64,000 bases of DNA from Anaspis maculata (GCA_949128115.1 OX421962.1:57143787-57207786); one strand, 5' to 3'; positions 37,984 to 49,828 are shown, counted from the stretch's first letter. Notes: generated by a model not told the origin, from the letters alone. Numbers and translations: made by a program.

Positions 37984-38038
37984 CGATCGCACGCAAAATA
38001 AACGGAGACAGTGTTTCCGTTTATTTTGCGCGCGATCG
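37984..38038. mobile_element. 55-bp palindromic micro-insertion in FB4
   Basis: CGATCGCACGCAAAATAAAC-GGA on the left arm is mirrored with one mismatch by TCC-GTTTATTTTGCGCGCGATCG around a 10-base loop. It is bordered by TA on both sides; a sister sub-repeat reads TTTGGTACTTTTCGAATCC without it, so it behaves as an inserted unit. Confidence 0.65.
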
Positions 38039-38694
38039 TACGTTCGAATCCTATGTCATTTTTCCCGAAAGTAATCGGAAAATATGCTTTTATGTCAAAT
38101 AAGAACAAACAAGTTTTTTCAAGGTACGGTCCTGGAAGCTGGATTTTCAATTCTGGCAAATGGCTATTTCGTACATTTGCAGCAGGGGAGCTTTGGAAAT
38201 AATTTCGGATGAATTTTGACGAACATTAGGAAAAAAGGTACGGCAAAATTGTAAAATGTGTGAAAGTTCTTACTTTGATCTGTTTTGTGAAACCGGTCGA
38301 AGTGTGCCGTGCGATCACAAAGCTCATTTTATATCTTCTTTGGTACTTTTCGAATCCGATGCTGTTTTTTCCGAACGTCGCGTCGATCGGTAAATGCGAT
38401 CATCTGTCAAAAAAAAAATTGCGAACAATTTTTTTCCAGTACGGTTCTGGATTTTCAATTTGGAGATAGGCTACCTTGAAGAGTCTCAGTAGACGAGTGT
38501 TTCTTCTGAATTTTGTCGGATTTCGTCAAACCGTTCAAAGATATAGATCTTTAAAATTTAAGCCCAACCAAAGAAAACACCCGTATCTTCGTAACTGCTG
38601 ACCAAAAAAAAATTTTGACACAGATTTAGACTTGCTTTGATATTCTCTACCTGGCATTTAACCATGTCGCATTAGTCATGAATCACCCTGTACA

Positions 38695-39555
38695 CAGGCT
38701 GTCCGTTTTTCGAGGCTAAGCATGGGCATCTCGCTTATCTTCAGAGATACAGAGTCGGTTAAATTAGAAAAAAGTTGCGAATTTTCATGACGATCAATGA
38801 TCCAAAAAGATATTTGACTTGTCAGTTTTAGTTTTCGAGATATTGAGAAAAAACAGAAATTTGTAATTTTTCTTTTTATTTTTTATTTGAAACACGGTTG
38901 AAGGTAGCCTTTTCTAATTAAGACATTGTGGAGGCACTTTTCCAAGGGGAATTCAATGTTGCCAAAATCTTCATTCTAGCTTTCAAAACAACCGAGATAT
39001 GACATTCAACTTTTTTTTCTCTTATGGGCGCCATATTGGATTTTGACATTTTTTAATACAATTTTTTTTTCTGGCTACAACGATGTGTCACATGCCATAG
39101 TTAAATTCATGCTTTAAAGCAAAACATTTTATTTTTTATTTTTCAAAGAGTTCTTTGGAAACAAAATCAGCACCGGCAATAAAAAAAAAAAACGTAAATG
39201 TTAAACATTTATTCAACAGTGGCATGTGGCACATCGTTGTAACCAGAAAAGAATACCGTATTCAAAAATACCTAGAATAAAGATTTTGGCGCTTTGAATT
39301 CCCCTTGACAAAAGTGCCCTGACAATGTCTAGATTAGAAAAGGCCACCTTCAACTGTTTTTTGAATAAAAAATTAAAACAAAAATTTAAATTCCTGTTTT
39401 TTCACGATATCTCAAAAACTAAAATCGATACGTCAAATTTATTTTTGGATCATTGATCGTCATGAAAATGCGCAACTTTTTCCCAATTCAACCGACTTTG
39501 TATCTCTCAAGATAAGCGAGATACCCATGCTTAGCCTCAAAAAACGGACACCCTG
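38695..39555. mobile_element. foldback element FB5 (CAGG.TGTCCG ends)
   Basis: 861-bp inverted repeat directly adjoining FB4. CAGGCTGTCCGTTTTTCGAG is mirrored by a TTTTTTGAGGCTAAG-type right end finishing GGACACCCTG then TA. A related single arm with spacer is at 55180-55690. Non-coding. Confidence 0.8.
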
Positions 39556-40502
39556 TATCTACCAGGTGGCATTGCTTACTACAAAAAAGCAATAGCGCCT
39601 CGACTACTTCGCCTCTTTCGGTTTCGATCTTTAATGTCCACCTTTTTCTTCCCTCCAGCCTTATGATACAGAGGTGTCTCAAAAGTATCGCATTCCGAGT
39701 CCAGAGCGATATGGAATCCACACAAAAACACGAAAATATAAAAAAAAATTGTTAACGTTAATTTTTGAAGATATGGGGGGGGGGGGTCAAAGGATGGGAC
39801 TTCGCTGCCCACTATTTTTGTTCATAATAATTATGAAAAAAAAAATCATAAATTCATAAATCTCAAAAATTCATTTTTCTTCAAAAACGTCAGTTGAATT
39901 CCTCTATGGGAACGAAAACAGTCATATCTTGCTCTAAATTATTTTTTAGGCGATCAACCAAAAATACGTTGTCTAGAGTGCTCTGTGGCAGCCCTAAAAT
40001 GCCACTTTTTTGTACGCTAAAATGTCAAGATCACTTCACGGCCGCTTGGCTTCATTTGTTTCTTCGCTGCGACACGAGTTGCATAACTAAGGTTTGAGAG
40101 TAGGTACTTCCTGCTAATTCACGGAATTGTAATTTACCTCGTTTATGTTGAACTACCACAATAATAAGCCTTAGAAGGTCGAATTTAGGTATGGTACAAA
40201 TTTCATTAATCCCAACTTGGTACCATGAGTTTTGTTTTTAAAACTGCGACTGTCAATGTCAATAATTGTTGTGGATGGCTTGCAGAAAATGCACGTGCAT
40301 CAAGCGAGATCAAGACACAAAACAATAAGACACCGGCCAGGAAAAACAGGTTCGGTACAAATGTACGAACTTTTCGTCGAATGGGCCAGATCGAAGGTTA
40401 CCAAAATTCGACGAAAAGTTCGTATTTTTTCAAAAAGATCTGGCGGGATTTTCCCGGCAGCAGATGCAAAGCGGCTTTACTTATTTCTGGTGGAGTTTCA
40501 GA

Positions 40503-41106
40503 ATACAGGTTTCCTAAATTGAGCGTCTCTTTCTGGCCCGTGACGTCACGTTCGATTGCAGAGTAAATCGTCGCAGTCATAGTGTGCCAACATTGCCCCG
40601 ATTCCGTAAGCCGAACGTGTGTTTTGATCATTTGATGGTGTTATTATTGGTATTTATACAGTTTTTACAAGTAGTTATGGTAAATAAATGTTGTGTGCCA
40701 CTATGCAAGTCCACAAGTTATACAGTGATGGCCATAATACCTACACCATTAAAAGTATTAAAACTGGGACTTGTAACACGCACTTACCTGTGCTTTCTGG
40801 GCACGTCCATATATCCTTGATATATCCATTAAAAAAATAGTTGTATCCGCGCATCAAATGCCTCTCTGGCAAATTCTTCTATGCGAAATATTCATTTGCA
40901 ATATTCATTGAGAAGTTCATTATATTTTTAGCGATTTTCCCAGCATGGTTGGCTTTAGAATTCAAAGAATAAAACGCACTTTCAACACGGCGGAGCAATG
41001 TAAATACAAATGGCGCGATCACTCATGGCACACTGTGCCCAGAACGTGCCGAAAACAGCTGCGCGGAATCGCGGATTCTCCATCTCTCTTTTGAGGAAAC
41101 CTGTAT
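40503..41106 (+). mobile_element. 604-bp TIR element with THAP-like start, copy 2
   Basis: Inverted duplicate of 19602-20206, with ATACAGGTTTCC and GGAAACCTGTAT ends. The plus strand at ~40677 reads ATG then VNKCCVPLCKSTS, a THAP-like N-terminus cut short. Confidence 0.6.
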
Positions 41107-41316
41107 TGTCTAAATCACTCATTTTTTCTTCGTACAATAATTTTTTAAAGTGACACAAACAAAAGAAATTGACAGTATTTCAAGTTTGTCATAGGTAGGA
41201 ACCGAAAGGTTACTATGTTTTTATAAAAATGCAAAGCATAAAATAAACAATAAATGGATGAGAGGTAAAAACGGATTCTTTTCGTGATTTCTTCTGTGAA
41301 TCGCCTAAACAATTAC

Positions 41317-41809
41317 TACGTTTCCATGGAGAATTGAAATCGATTTGAAAACGGTATCGAGATTGAAAACTGCATGTAAACGCTTGCAACATCGTATTCA
41401 AATCGATTTGAGTCTCAAGGTCGATTCGGTAAATTCTGGGATCGTATCGGGATCGGATCGAACTAATACTCATGGAAACCCAATCGGATTGGATCGAAAC
41501 ATCAACAAACAGAAAGTGATACATAGCAATAAGTAAAACCGCTGTTCTGGTCGCATCGAAGGTCGCATTCATACTTGCACCTGTTGTCTGCACTTCTGCC
41601 TTCTGCACACTTGCAGTTTGCAGAGTACTTGCACTTCCTTTGATACGTTTAGGTTGGGATAGTTTTAGGTTAGGGTTAGACTTACATGACAGATATGTAA
41701 ACAGAATTCAAATCGATTTGAATACCGAGTTCGAACCACTCATGTGAACACTTCCGTATTCAATCCCGATACCGTTTTCAAATCGATTTCAATTCCCCAT
41801 GAAAACGTA
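41317..41809. mobile_element. 493-bp MITE (CTACGTTT ends, TA target)
   Basis: CTACGTTTCCATGGAGAATT and the following GAAATCGATTTGAAAACGG are mirrored at 41755-41809, with TA on each side. Short GAATCGATTTG motifs recur inside. Confidence 0.75.
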
Positions 41810-42255
41810 GTAAATGTTGGATGGACCTCGGTCAAAGGTCCTTTTTTGACCTCACCTGATTTGCAGCCTCGGCTGCAAAACTTCAGATTCGGCCGAAAGA
41901 GATCACGGCCTTGGTACATGAATAACTATTTTGGATCAAGGAAATATTTCACTGGCATTGTTGAAGAGAACTGCTTTTTTTTTAATCTATGATTCACCTT
42001 CTATCCTGCATCGTTAACATAAATTCAGTGCACACCCAATAGTTGATAACTTTTACTGATTAGTCGAGCACAAACAGTTCTCCAAAATCACTCTAGATTG
42101 ATGAAATAGTGAGGGGGGAACTCCCAATTTTTTTTGCGCCCCATATCTTCAAAAATTAACGTCGGTAATTTCTTTTAATATTTTTCTCGTGTTCTTTAAG
42201 TGGATTCTATATACCGCTCTGGACTCGGAATGCGATACTTTCATTGAGACACCTG

Positions 42256-42919
42256 TATTTAGGGACAGGACATTGTGATCAGGGACACCAACAAAATTCG
42301 AATTTTTCATGGCAAGCTGTGGTTTTTTTGAGCTGGAATGGATTATATAGCCCGGTGTGTCTCTGTCAAGTCCTAAAAGCCATTGAACATTGAAGGTATC
42401 ATTCTTGCACTCTTTTAACTTTTTCATATTCTTTCTATCCCCATATCTCCGCCCCATACATCAAGACGCTACTTATCAGGCTGTCAAACATCATCAACAT
42501 CGTGGGTCTTAGATGTCCACTATCACGATCATGATCTAAGAAACAATTTGACAATAACCACTATGCTTTAAATTACCATAAATAGTCAAATCAGTGAATT
42601 TTGTGGTAAAATGGAAGCGCTTTATGTCCGAGTTAGAAATGACTAGTTTTATTGGTTTTTGTTTTTTTGCATTATTATCTTCAAGACTGTCAGAGATAAT
42701 AGGTTTTTCTTTCCAATTAATGAATCGGCAAGAGCAAAATTTTGGCCTATTTCAACCGACTTCGTATCTTTCAAGTTAAACGAGAAGCTATAGAAGCATA
42801 GAAAGCTAGAAGTGGAAAAACGGACACCCTTACATACACTGAGTAATATCATCAATTTAATATCAACTCAATTTCTTTTCTGGAAAATATTAATTTTAGT
42901 GTTTTACACATTAGCGCAG
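42256..42919. other. SERAC1 upstream/intron, FB5-like remnant
   Basis: 42735-42835 resembles the right end of FB5 (CCGACTTCGTATCTTTCAAG, ACGGACACCCT). The N-terminal SERAC1 exon could be anywhere upstream; I could not find an ATG exon with matching phase. Confidence 0.4.
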
Positions 42920-45900
42920 GGTGGCTATACTATGAAATTCAGAAAACGGGCAGCATCATCAGTAATGCCTTGGACACGTCGGTGCTTTCTCTCGAAGACT
43001 CCCCGGTCAAAGAAGATCGCTCCAAGGCAGATTTCCTAGTCATCAACTTGGATAAGCTAGCTGAAGAATCCCCAGAGAGCTCGGACAGTCAGTGGAAAAG
43101 CCTGAAGTTCATCCTTGCAAAACATTTACTGCGCATTTCCCGCAATGAGAATCAATTTATCAGGAAAAAGGCCATTCGGCAGTTGGCCAAAGTAAAAAGC
43201 CTAGACCATTGGCAGTACCAAGTTTTATCGAATATGTTGGATCCACACACGGCAGTGGCTTTGGCCAGAACAGAAGAGGCCGATCCAAGATTCTTTTCAA
43301 AAACCTCAGTGGATCTCAATAGCCAGAGTACGCTTGAAAACGTCTTAAAAGAGCTGCTCGTCAGGTTGTATGAAAAATCCGAGCATCACTGTTTGGGCTA
43401 CTTCATATCTAAAGCATTCATGGATGTTCATGTGAGCATTTCTGCAGAGTGATCCCGAAAGTTCCGAATCAAAACAGTACTACGGTTTAAGGAATCTTCC
43501 GAGGAATCTTCTATGAAGCCCACAGTAAATAATGAAAATCTTTGACTTTTAATGAAACAAAGCTCTCAGACTACCACAACATCAGACAGTCAGACCGAAA
43601 CTGCACAGACACGTGTTTCGCCCCTATTGGAGGCTCATCAGTGCGCAGGTATTCAGTCCTTTGACTTTTATTGTCGATGTTATGTATGAACCGTCAAAGA
43701 GTGATCCTACGAATACTTCTAGCTTCGTTATTCCAACAGCATCTAGTGAACTTTTGGTGGCAGAATTATAACAAATAATTTCTGTTCTCTATACAGATAT
43801 AGAGGTATAACCTCAACAATTATTTTTCTTCAAAATGCCTCCAAACTATTCGGTTGGTCCCTCAACCGATGTAGAGCTGATGTTCACACGGTTTTCTACC
43901 AAGGATTTTTTTGTAAAATTTTGAGGGAAATTGATTTTTTTTCTACTTCATGACTCACCCTGTGTAGTAAATGGAAATATAATACCTACTAAGTAGTTGA
44001 TATTTTGTATTCATAATTCTGCCACCAGACTACTAAAATTTTTCAAAATAACGAAATTAGAAGTGTTCAAAATACTACTTATGGCTTCGAAAATAAAAAT
44101 CAGAGTTTTTTTTGTGGGCTTCATAAAATATTCCATATAAGGTATCGTAGTACTGCTTTGATCGGACTTTCGGGATCACCCTGTATTTTACATGCTTACA
44201 TACACTTATGATCAAGTTTTCGTTGTTCATCTTTATTATTTCAACATCACAGATTGAATTCTTGTAGGATGTGAGCCGGTTAGTTGACTTCGACTCTCCG
44301 CCTTTAGAATTGAGGGAGTTCATTACATCTTCGCACCGCGATGTTGTCCCAACATGCTTGGAATCTTTGTTACATCATGCCACAATTGGTGATTTCGGAA
44401 AAGACATAGCCGAACTTAATGGACTGCCGCTATTGATGGAGATTTATAATCGGTTCCAAAATGATCTGGCTGTCACTGCTACAATTTGTAGAATTTTAGC
44501 TTATCTTTCAATGCATAAGGAGCTGCTTGAAGATCTTTTTAAGTATGGTTAGTATAAACTTGGTTAACCATCTATTGAAATGGGGAACAAAGTTCTCATG
44601 CGGTGTTGCTGTGCAAGGAGAGCTATGATTGGCCCTTGCCTAGCAACTACACATGTGAACTCTGTTCCCCGTTTCAAGAATAGGGCCCCTGGTCGGATAC
44701 TGACACCCCAACGCTTGCGCACTGTAATAGGAAAACCACCTATTGGAGCCATTGCCTTGGAACTAAGGAATGACTAAATATTTTGGCTGCAAAGCCAACT
44801 CCAAATATTCTATTGATCGCATGATGTTTTGTACTTACTGTCTAGGTTGGATTGGTGTTTTGGCTAAATTAGTCAGACATGAAGACATTCGAATTTCCAT
44901 ATCTGCTGCAAAGGCCCTGGCAAATTTAGACATAGATGACGACTCAGTGTACCAGCAAAGGCTTTATCCATTACATCCCACTATGCGTACAGTACAAAAG
45001 ATTGACGCAGATATAGTCTTCGTCCATGGTTTGTTGGGCGGTGTTTTCTTTACTTGGCGTCAAAGAGATAAAAGTAGAGATACTTTAGGACTCCTCGGTA
45101 AGAGAAGTAGGACAGGTACACCTGGAGGTAAGTAAGGGTTTCAATTGAAGGACAACTCCCAAACCTTCCAAATCCTTACTCCATCTCGCTTTGTTTTGAT
45201 CTGCCCTAGTTTCGAGTTTCTGGAGCTATATTTGAATATTGGTACTTTTGCAGAAACTATCAGTCATGAAGACACATTCAGGATTCCCTATTGCAAAAAG
45301 CCTAAAGAAATCAAAACTAGTTGTCCGGACATGAAGCAGTACATGGAGGATTTAGAAGAGCATCTCGAACAGCACTGTGTCGGAAAGGATTTCGAGGTGG
45401 TTTGGGAAGATCTTCCGACAAACGCGGATCGTAATTGCAAAGGACCATTCTCATGCCCTGGCCATCAGTATCATTTTAGAGAGGAAGACGAAACCTACAC
45501 GTATTGCTGGCCAAAGGATTGGTTAGCAGAAGATTGCAATAATTTAAGAATAATCGGCGTAAATTATGAAACCAATTTGTCATTTTGGGCATCCATATGT
45601 CCAATAGCAACAGTGAGAACTCTTGAGGAACGAAGCAAGGAGCTGATTGGGCAACTGCGAAAAACAGGGCTCGGAAAAAGACCTATTATATGGGTGACGC
45701 ACTCAATGGGTGGTCTCATAGTTAAAGATATTCTCTGTAAAAGTAGGTAGATACTTGTATGTATACAAAAAATCCAAAATCATTATAAAACACCTTTTTA
45801 GCTTTTGAAAGTGCGGACAAAGACGTTCAAAATATTTGCTTAAACACCAAAGGCATTGTGTTTTACAGTACACCTCATACTGGTTCAAACGTAGCGAAGC

Positions 45901-46598
45901 TAAGTCAAGCCATTGCTCTAATATTATGGCCATCAATTGAAGTTCAAGAACTGGAAGAAAGTTGGTTTACCTCCATTTTCAAATGCGCGTTGTTATTTTT
46001 CTAATTCCTTTTTTTTTACAGATTCAAAGATACTTTTAGATATCCATGATAAGTTTTTACATATAATCAAAAAAGTACCAATGAAACTGATCACTTTAAT
46101 AGAAACAAAAGCAACGGTAGTTACAGCTATGAAGTTCAAATTCCAAATAGTAGAGCCATCGTCAGGGAATCCTGGTGTTGGGGAGTACTATGAAATTCCA
46201 CAAGATCACTTAGGAATATGCAAACCTGCGAACAGGTGTGCATCGTATTAAAAAGCTTAAGACCAGTTTTTCCATGTCCCATTTGGTTTACTAAATAAAA
46301 ATTAGAAGATAATTTTTACATCATTTCACAAACTAGAAGGTAAACATCGTAATAATCGACGTTTTAGTCTAATGTTTTTATGAATTGACCTAAAAATAAA
46401 ATAAATACTCAAACAAGGGCCCTATTTTTGTTTTCGTGAAACCATTCAGTTTTAGGTAAATTCAACTGGAAATGGAAATACTGGCTCTTGATTTAATAAT
46501 TGCTGTAATGTCTTCAGTGTTGTTTTTACAGGCATTCGTTTATTTACCAAAAGGTTTTGCATTTCATCAAAGATATTCTGGAAGATCCAAGAGATTGA
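42920..46598 (+). CDS. SERAC1: SERAC1-like serine hydrolase, N-terminus not located
   Basis: SERAC1 remodels phosphatidylglycerol at mitochondria-ER contacts and affects cardiolipin and cholesterol trafficking. Seven exons fit: 42920-43431, 44268-44547, 44846-45127, 45254-45742, 45802-45960, 46022-46235 and 46532-46598, all GT-AG with consistent phases, 666 residues plus stop (human 654). The visible start YYEIQKTGSIISNALDTSVL aligns just after the N-terminal membrane segment of the human protein, so one short exon is missing. Armadillo-like repeats fill the middle. The hydrolase domain has VFVHGLLGGVFFTWRQRDKS, CWPKDWLAEDC, the nucleophile elbow THSMGGLIVK, FYSTPHTGSN and DHLGICKPANR. The last exon (SFIYQKVLHFIKDILEDPRD) matches the human C-terminus. 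Reading through the donor at 46236 would give a shorter tail with an AATAAA at ~46397. Confidence 0.93.
43552..43658 (-). mobile_element. 107-bp hammerhead-bearing retroposed insert
   Basis: Bounded by a perfect 12-bp direct repeat CTTTGACTTTTA (43540-43551 and 43659-43670). The opposite arm of FB9 has only one version (TCTGATTTTTATTTTCG), supporting insertion plus target duplication. The insert contains a complete hammerhead ribozyme on the minus strand and ~50 further bases. No ORF. Known relatives by type would be hammerhead-bearing retroelements such as Penelope-like elements or retrozymes. Confidence 0.8.
43601..43647 (-). ncRNA. type I hammerhead self-cleaving ribozyme
   Basis: Read on the minus strand: stem I 5' strand TGCGCA, core CTGATGA, stem II GCCTC-CAATA-GGGGC (five pairs, one G-U), core GAAA, stem III ACACGTGT (self-complementary), cleavage triplet GTC, then stem I 3' strand TGTGCA, which pairs fully with TGCGCA. 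All conserved core nucleotides are present. Predicted cleavage is 3' of the C at position 43608 (minus strand). It lies in a SERAC1 intron, antisense to the gene. Confidence 0.9.
44572..44683. mobile_element. 112-bp MITE in SERAC1 intron
   Basis: CTATTGAAATGGGGAACAAA at the left is mirrored by CCCCGTTTCAAGAATAG at the right, with GTTCTCATG/CATGTGAAC continuing inward. Non-coding. Confidence 0.7.
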
Positions 46599-46983
46599 AA
46601 CTCTCGATATTTCAGTGAGTGCCATCGTTTTTATTGATTTTATGGATATTATATTGTTGCTTGTAATTTTATCGGCTGTGAAAATAGACTCTATGCTGAG
46701 CCTTTTAGTCTATTATTTTCATGACCTAAACACAGACTTGGGTCGAATCTCAAAAAAGTAATCGAATACAAAGAATTAGAATAAATTTTACCGTAATGAA
46801 AAAAAATGAGAAAATATCGAATACTATTTAAAAAAAATGACGTCACAAAAAAGTGAAAAATTTTATTCAAAATTTTTTCGGACTCCCCTGGGTCCGTACA
46901 GCGTACTTTAAATTTGCTATTTTATTGTGTCATTTGATTACACAAGCCAAACAATGGATATTCGTCTAAATACCTATATGTAA
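46599..46983. other. SERAC1 3' UTR and flank
   Basis: Downstream of the TGA at 46596-46598. An AATAAA occurs at ~46782. No other gene. Confidence 0.45.
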
Positions 46984-47110
46984 AGTTGCGGCCTCATAAA
47001 AGTTTACACCAACGGCGATCGAGTGGCCATGCTAGTTCAGTTTTGACGTAATTTTGAATGAGCATGGCCACACGATTGTCATCGGTGTAAACTTTTATGA
47101 GGCCGCAACT
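46984..47110. mobile_element. 127-bp palindromic MITE
   Basis: AGTTGCGGCCTCATAAAAGT and TTACACC at the left are mirrored at 47084-47110; GGCCATGC/GCATGGCC continue inward, leaving a ~25-bp centre. Confidence 0.75.
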
Positions 47111-47910
47111 GTATTCTTCTGTTTTGCTCTACAAAATTAAAAAAAAAATAATGAAGAGCGCTACGATCAGCCGATAAATTTAAAACGCCAGATTGAGCGG
47201 AATTAGTGACGTCACAATTCCTGACCAATAACGCAAGTTCGCGGCGTGCCAGCCGGGTGGCTGGAGTGGGATTGTGACAGCTCGACCAGTTTGCAGTTGC
47301 CACGCATGAAACGAGCACGAGCGGGTTGGATCAGTGGCGTACTATCATGCCAATGTAGTACAGTATGGGTGAGGAATTCAACGACTCCCATGAATGAGTT
47401 CATTCAAACTGAAGGTCATTGCTTTGTTACATCCACAACTATTTGTCCAGTCTTTTAAATAATTTTAATCTTTAGGCTTTTGCCATTCACACGCAAGTTC
47501 CCCAATTGGAGAAAATCTCTACGCCACTGTTAATTTCTGCGCTCCAAACGCAGTTTACCACACCCTCTGATCCATACGATTGGATGGGGCGCGATGAGGT
47601 CACATATACGGCGCGTATACAATGCGTTTGGAAATGGGAGTGAGATTCTCGAAGTCTACTTTTTTTTTTCTCCCTGAAATATTCAAAATTTCACAAAAGA
47701 AAAAATAAGTAGATTTTTATTTTCATTGAACTTTCTACTCAAGCAAAAAAAAATTACACTGATAGGCCCATTAGAGCTATTTTTACGTGTACCGCTAGAA
47801 CTTACTAACATTGTAACCGGGAACATAACCATCACCTTGGCACCCACTGTGGCAACGTTGCAAGTATGCCTGACGTGGCAACAGCGCATTTCCGCTCTCT
47901 TGGCTGCTTT
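47111..47910. other. non-coding, no gene recognised
   Basis: Contains a TGACGTCA at ~47203 and short random ORFs on both strands; I see no domain or splice-consistent coding. Confidence 0.35.
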
Positions 47911-47914
47911 CGTT

Positions 47915-48520
47915 TTGCGCCAGGAGCTGCTCCGGGTAGATCACTAGATAGAGAAAGTAGATACATACGCCAATCACGGCCCAGCTGGATGCTGGATCTA
48001 CTTTCTTTGTCTAGTGATCCACCCTGAGCAGGGTTGCGTTCGAGAACTACACTCCTTCAGTAATAATTATTACGTTTTGGGGTAGGGGTATCAAGTAAGG
48101 CAAAGTAACTATCACTTTCCCAACGATTTTTCCTGTGCTGGAATGTTAATGTCCCCGCCAAAGATTGGCGATTCAGTTTTGAAGTAAACATAACCTATAC
48201 CTTGACGGCTTTTGAAGTAAAGTAAGCTTTTTTTGATAAAGTACCCATTTTTATAGATGCTACCTACCATTCAAGTACCCAGTCAAAGCCATTATTAACA
48301 GAGAAATGTGCGGGGTACTGAGGTGCGCATGACGAGTAACTTTCACGGCGCTCGGAAGTGCTGCGAATTTTGTCACTTTCAACGCGACACTTTCTGAGCT
48401 CTCGAACGGTTTACTGCGTTTACCGATAGTGCGCACAGAAGAGATCTCGAACGGTCATTTCTGCAACAATCGCAGAATAGTGTAGTTCTCGAACGCAACC
48501 CAGCTCCTGCCGGTAGTGCC
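47915..48520. mobile_element. small palindrome split by a 471-bp MITE
   Basis: The outer palindrome is CAGGAGCTGCTCCGGGTAGA...TCTAGTGATCCACCCTGAGCAG. The MITE at 48031-48501 has perfect ~20-bp ends GGTTGCGTTCGAGAACTACA. The intact left arm shows the empty site GAGCAGCTCCTG, so a 3-bp CAG was duplicated. Non-coding. Confidence 0.78.
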
Positions 48521-49828
48521 GGCACAACGAAGCGCCTCTTGCCCGCGCTTGCGCATGATGGGGTGCCAATATACCGCTGTAGATCTGTGCGCTGTAGAGA
48601 GTAATGTCGCTCGTTTTTGACATTACTCGGTCAAATCTTGAGTTTAGCACATAATTGTTTGTGATGAAGCGACAATTGTTCAATAAATTATCTAAATATA
48701 TACCGGTATTTATTACAACTTCACAACTGAAGAAAATTGTATGAACAAGTAGGTATTAGTGAAAATAAGATTAAACCATGTACCCATCTTTAGCAACCAT
48801 TTTTGTTCCCTCGACCTATTATAATATAGAGGTGTCCCAGCTAAAACAATCCAGCGCGATTTTCTCAGGAAATATCTAGGCTACAAAAATTGTTTGACAA
48901 TTGGGGGAAAGCCTGACCTTTTAGATTTCTTTTGAGGGGGCGCCGATGCTTGTAGGTGCTCTAGTTTCCAAGAAAATGCAATTTCAATCAGGCGAGTCAC
49001 AAGAATTCGAAAATTCATGATCGACTATACAAAATACTCCAGATGAAAAAAAATCCTCTTTCTCTAGGCTTTCCATTGATGTGTCGCCGATGGCTGTACC
49101 TGGCCCAGTAAGCCAGATATTCTGCTTCACAGTCCAACAAAACACAATGATAAAAATCATGACGTCACCGACCACACACTTGTTGATTTTAAGGCTAAAG
49201 GGGACGATAAAATAATGTGTTTCTGAGACGCGAGATGGCGCGGAAACTATTAACATTCTCAAAATTCACTCAATAGACCGATTTTAAAAGTTCGAACGTA
49301 ATTATTTTCAGAATATATAACTATTTAATGCTGTAGTCAAAAATTTCAATTTTTGTATTTTTCGGAAAAATTTTTTTGATTTTCTCAAATTTTTAATTTT
49401 TTTTGTTGAAAATTTAAAGTAGTCATTTTATTCTGTGATAAATATTGTATATTAACCTTTTTACGAAATTCGAATATCATGAATAGTATCGACCGAAATC
49501 GATTTTGAATATTTCCCTTTGAAGTTCACCGCGTGCCGCCGCCACCTGTAAGCGTAAGCGGTTCCCGTCCGGTATCATCATATACAATATGTATTTATAG
49601 TCCGCGAGAAATAAGACTTCTGTCGTAATAGACCTATTTCTTATGGGGAACAGAGACGTTCAGACAAGGATGAACAATTTTAAGCCACACCCCTGGCCAA
49701 TAAAAGGCCTTCAATTATTAGGCGCGAAATTCGAGGAAGGCGATACTGTCACAATGAATTAGAATTGTCACTGTCACTTATGACTGCAACCTGTGTCGTG
49801 TCGCTACACTGATCGAATAATTCAAAAA

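Larger units (their letters stand above)
36021..38690. mobile_element. foldback element FB4 (CAGGGTGATTC ends)
   Basis: 2670 bp. CAGGGTGATTCATGACTAAT at the left is mirrored by ATTAGTCATGAATCACCCTG at the right. Each arm contains about three ~290-bp sub-repeats (with TTTTGACATAAAAGC and AATTTTGCCGTA). The right half is interrupted by two smaller insertions, listed separately. No transposase. Confidence 0.8.
39669..42255. mobile_element. foldback element FB6 (CAGAGGTGTCTC ends)
   Basis: CAGAGGTGTCTCAAAAGTAT at the left (39669-39785) is mirrored at 42130-42255, ending GAGACACCTG, with TA on both sides. Arms are only ~120 bp; the interior has been filled by the P-like MITE (40503-41106) and another MITE (41317-41809). 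A 63-bp hairpin with 18-bp arms (TACGAACTTTTCGTCGAA) is at 40362-40424. Confidence 0.75.
43445..44183. mobile_element. foldback element FB9 in SERAC1 intron
   Basis: CAGAGTGATCCCGAAAG at the left is mirrored by CTTTCGGGATCACCCTG at the right, with arms of ~250-300 bp. It begins 13 bp downstream of the SERAC1 5' splice site and ends 85 bp before the next exon. Its left arm carries the hammerhead insert; its right arm keeps the empty version. Confidence 0.8.
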
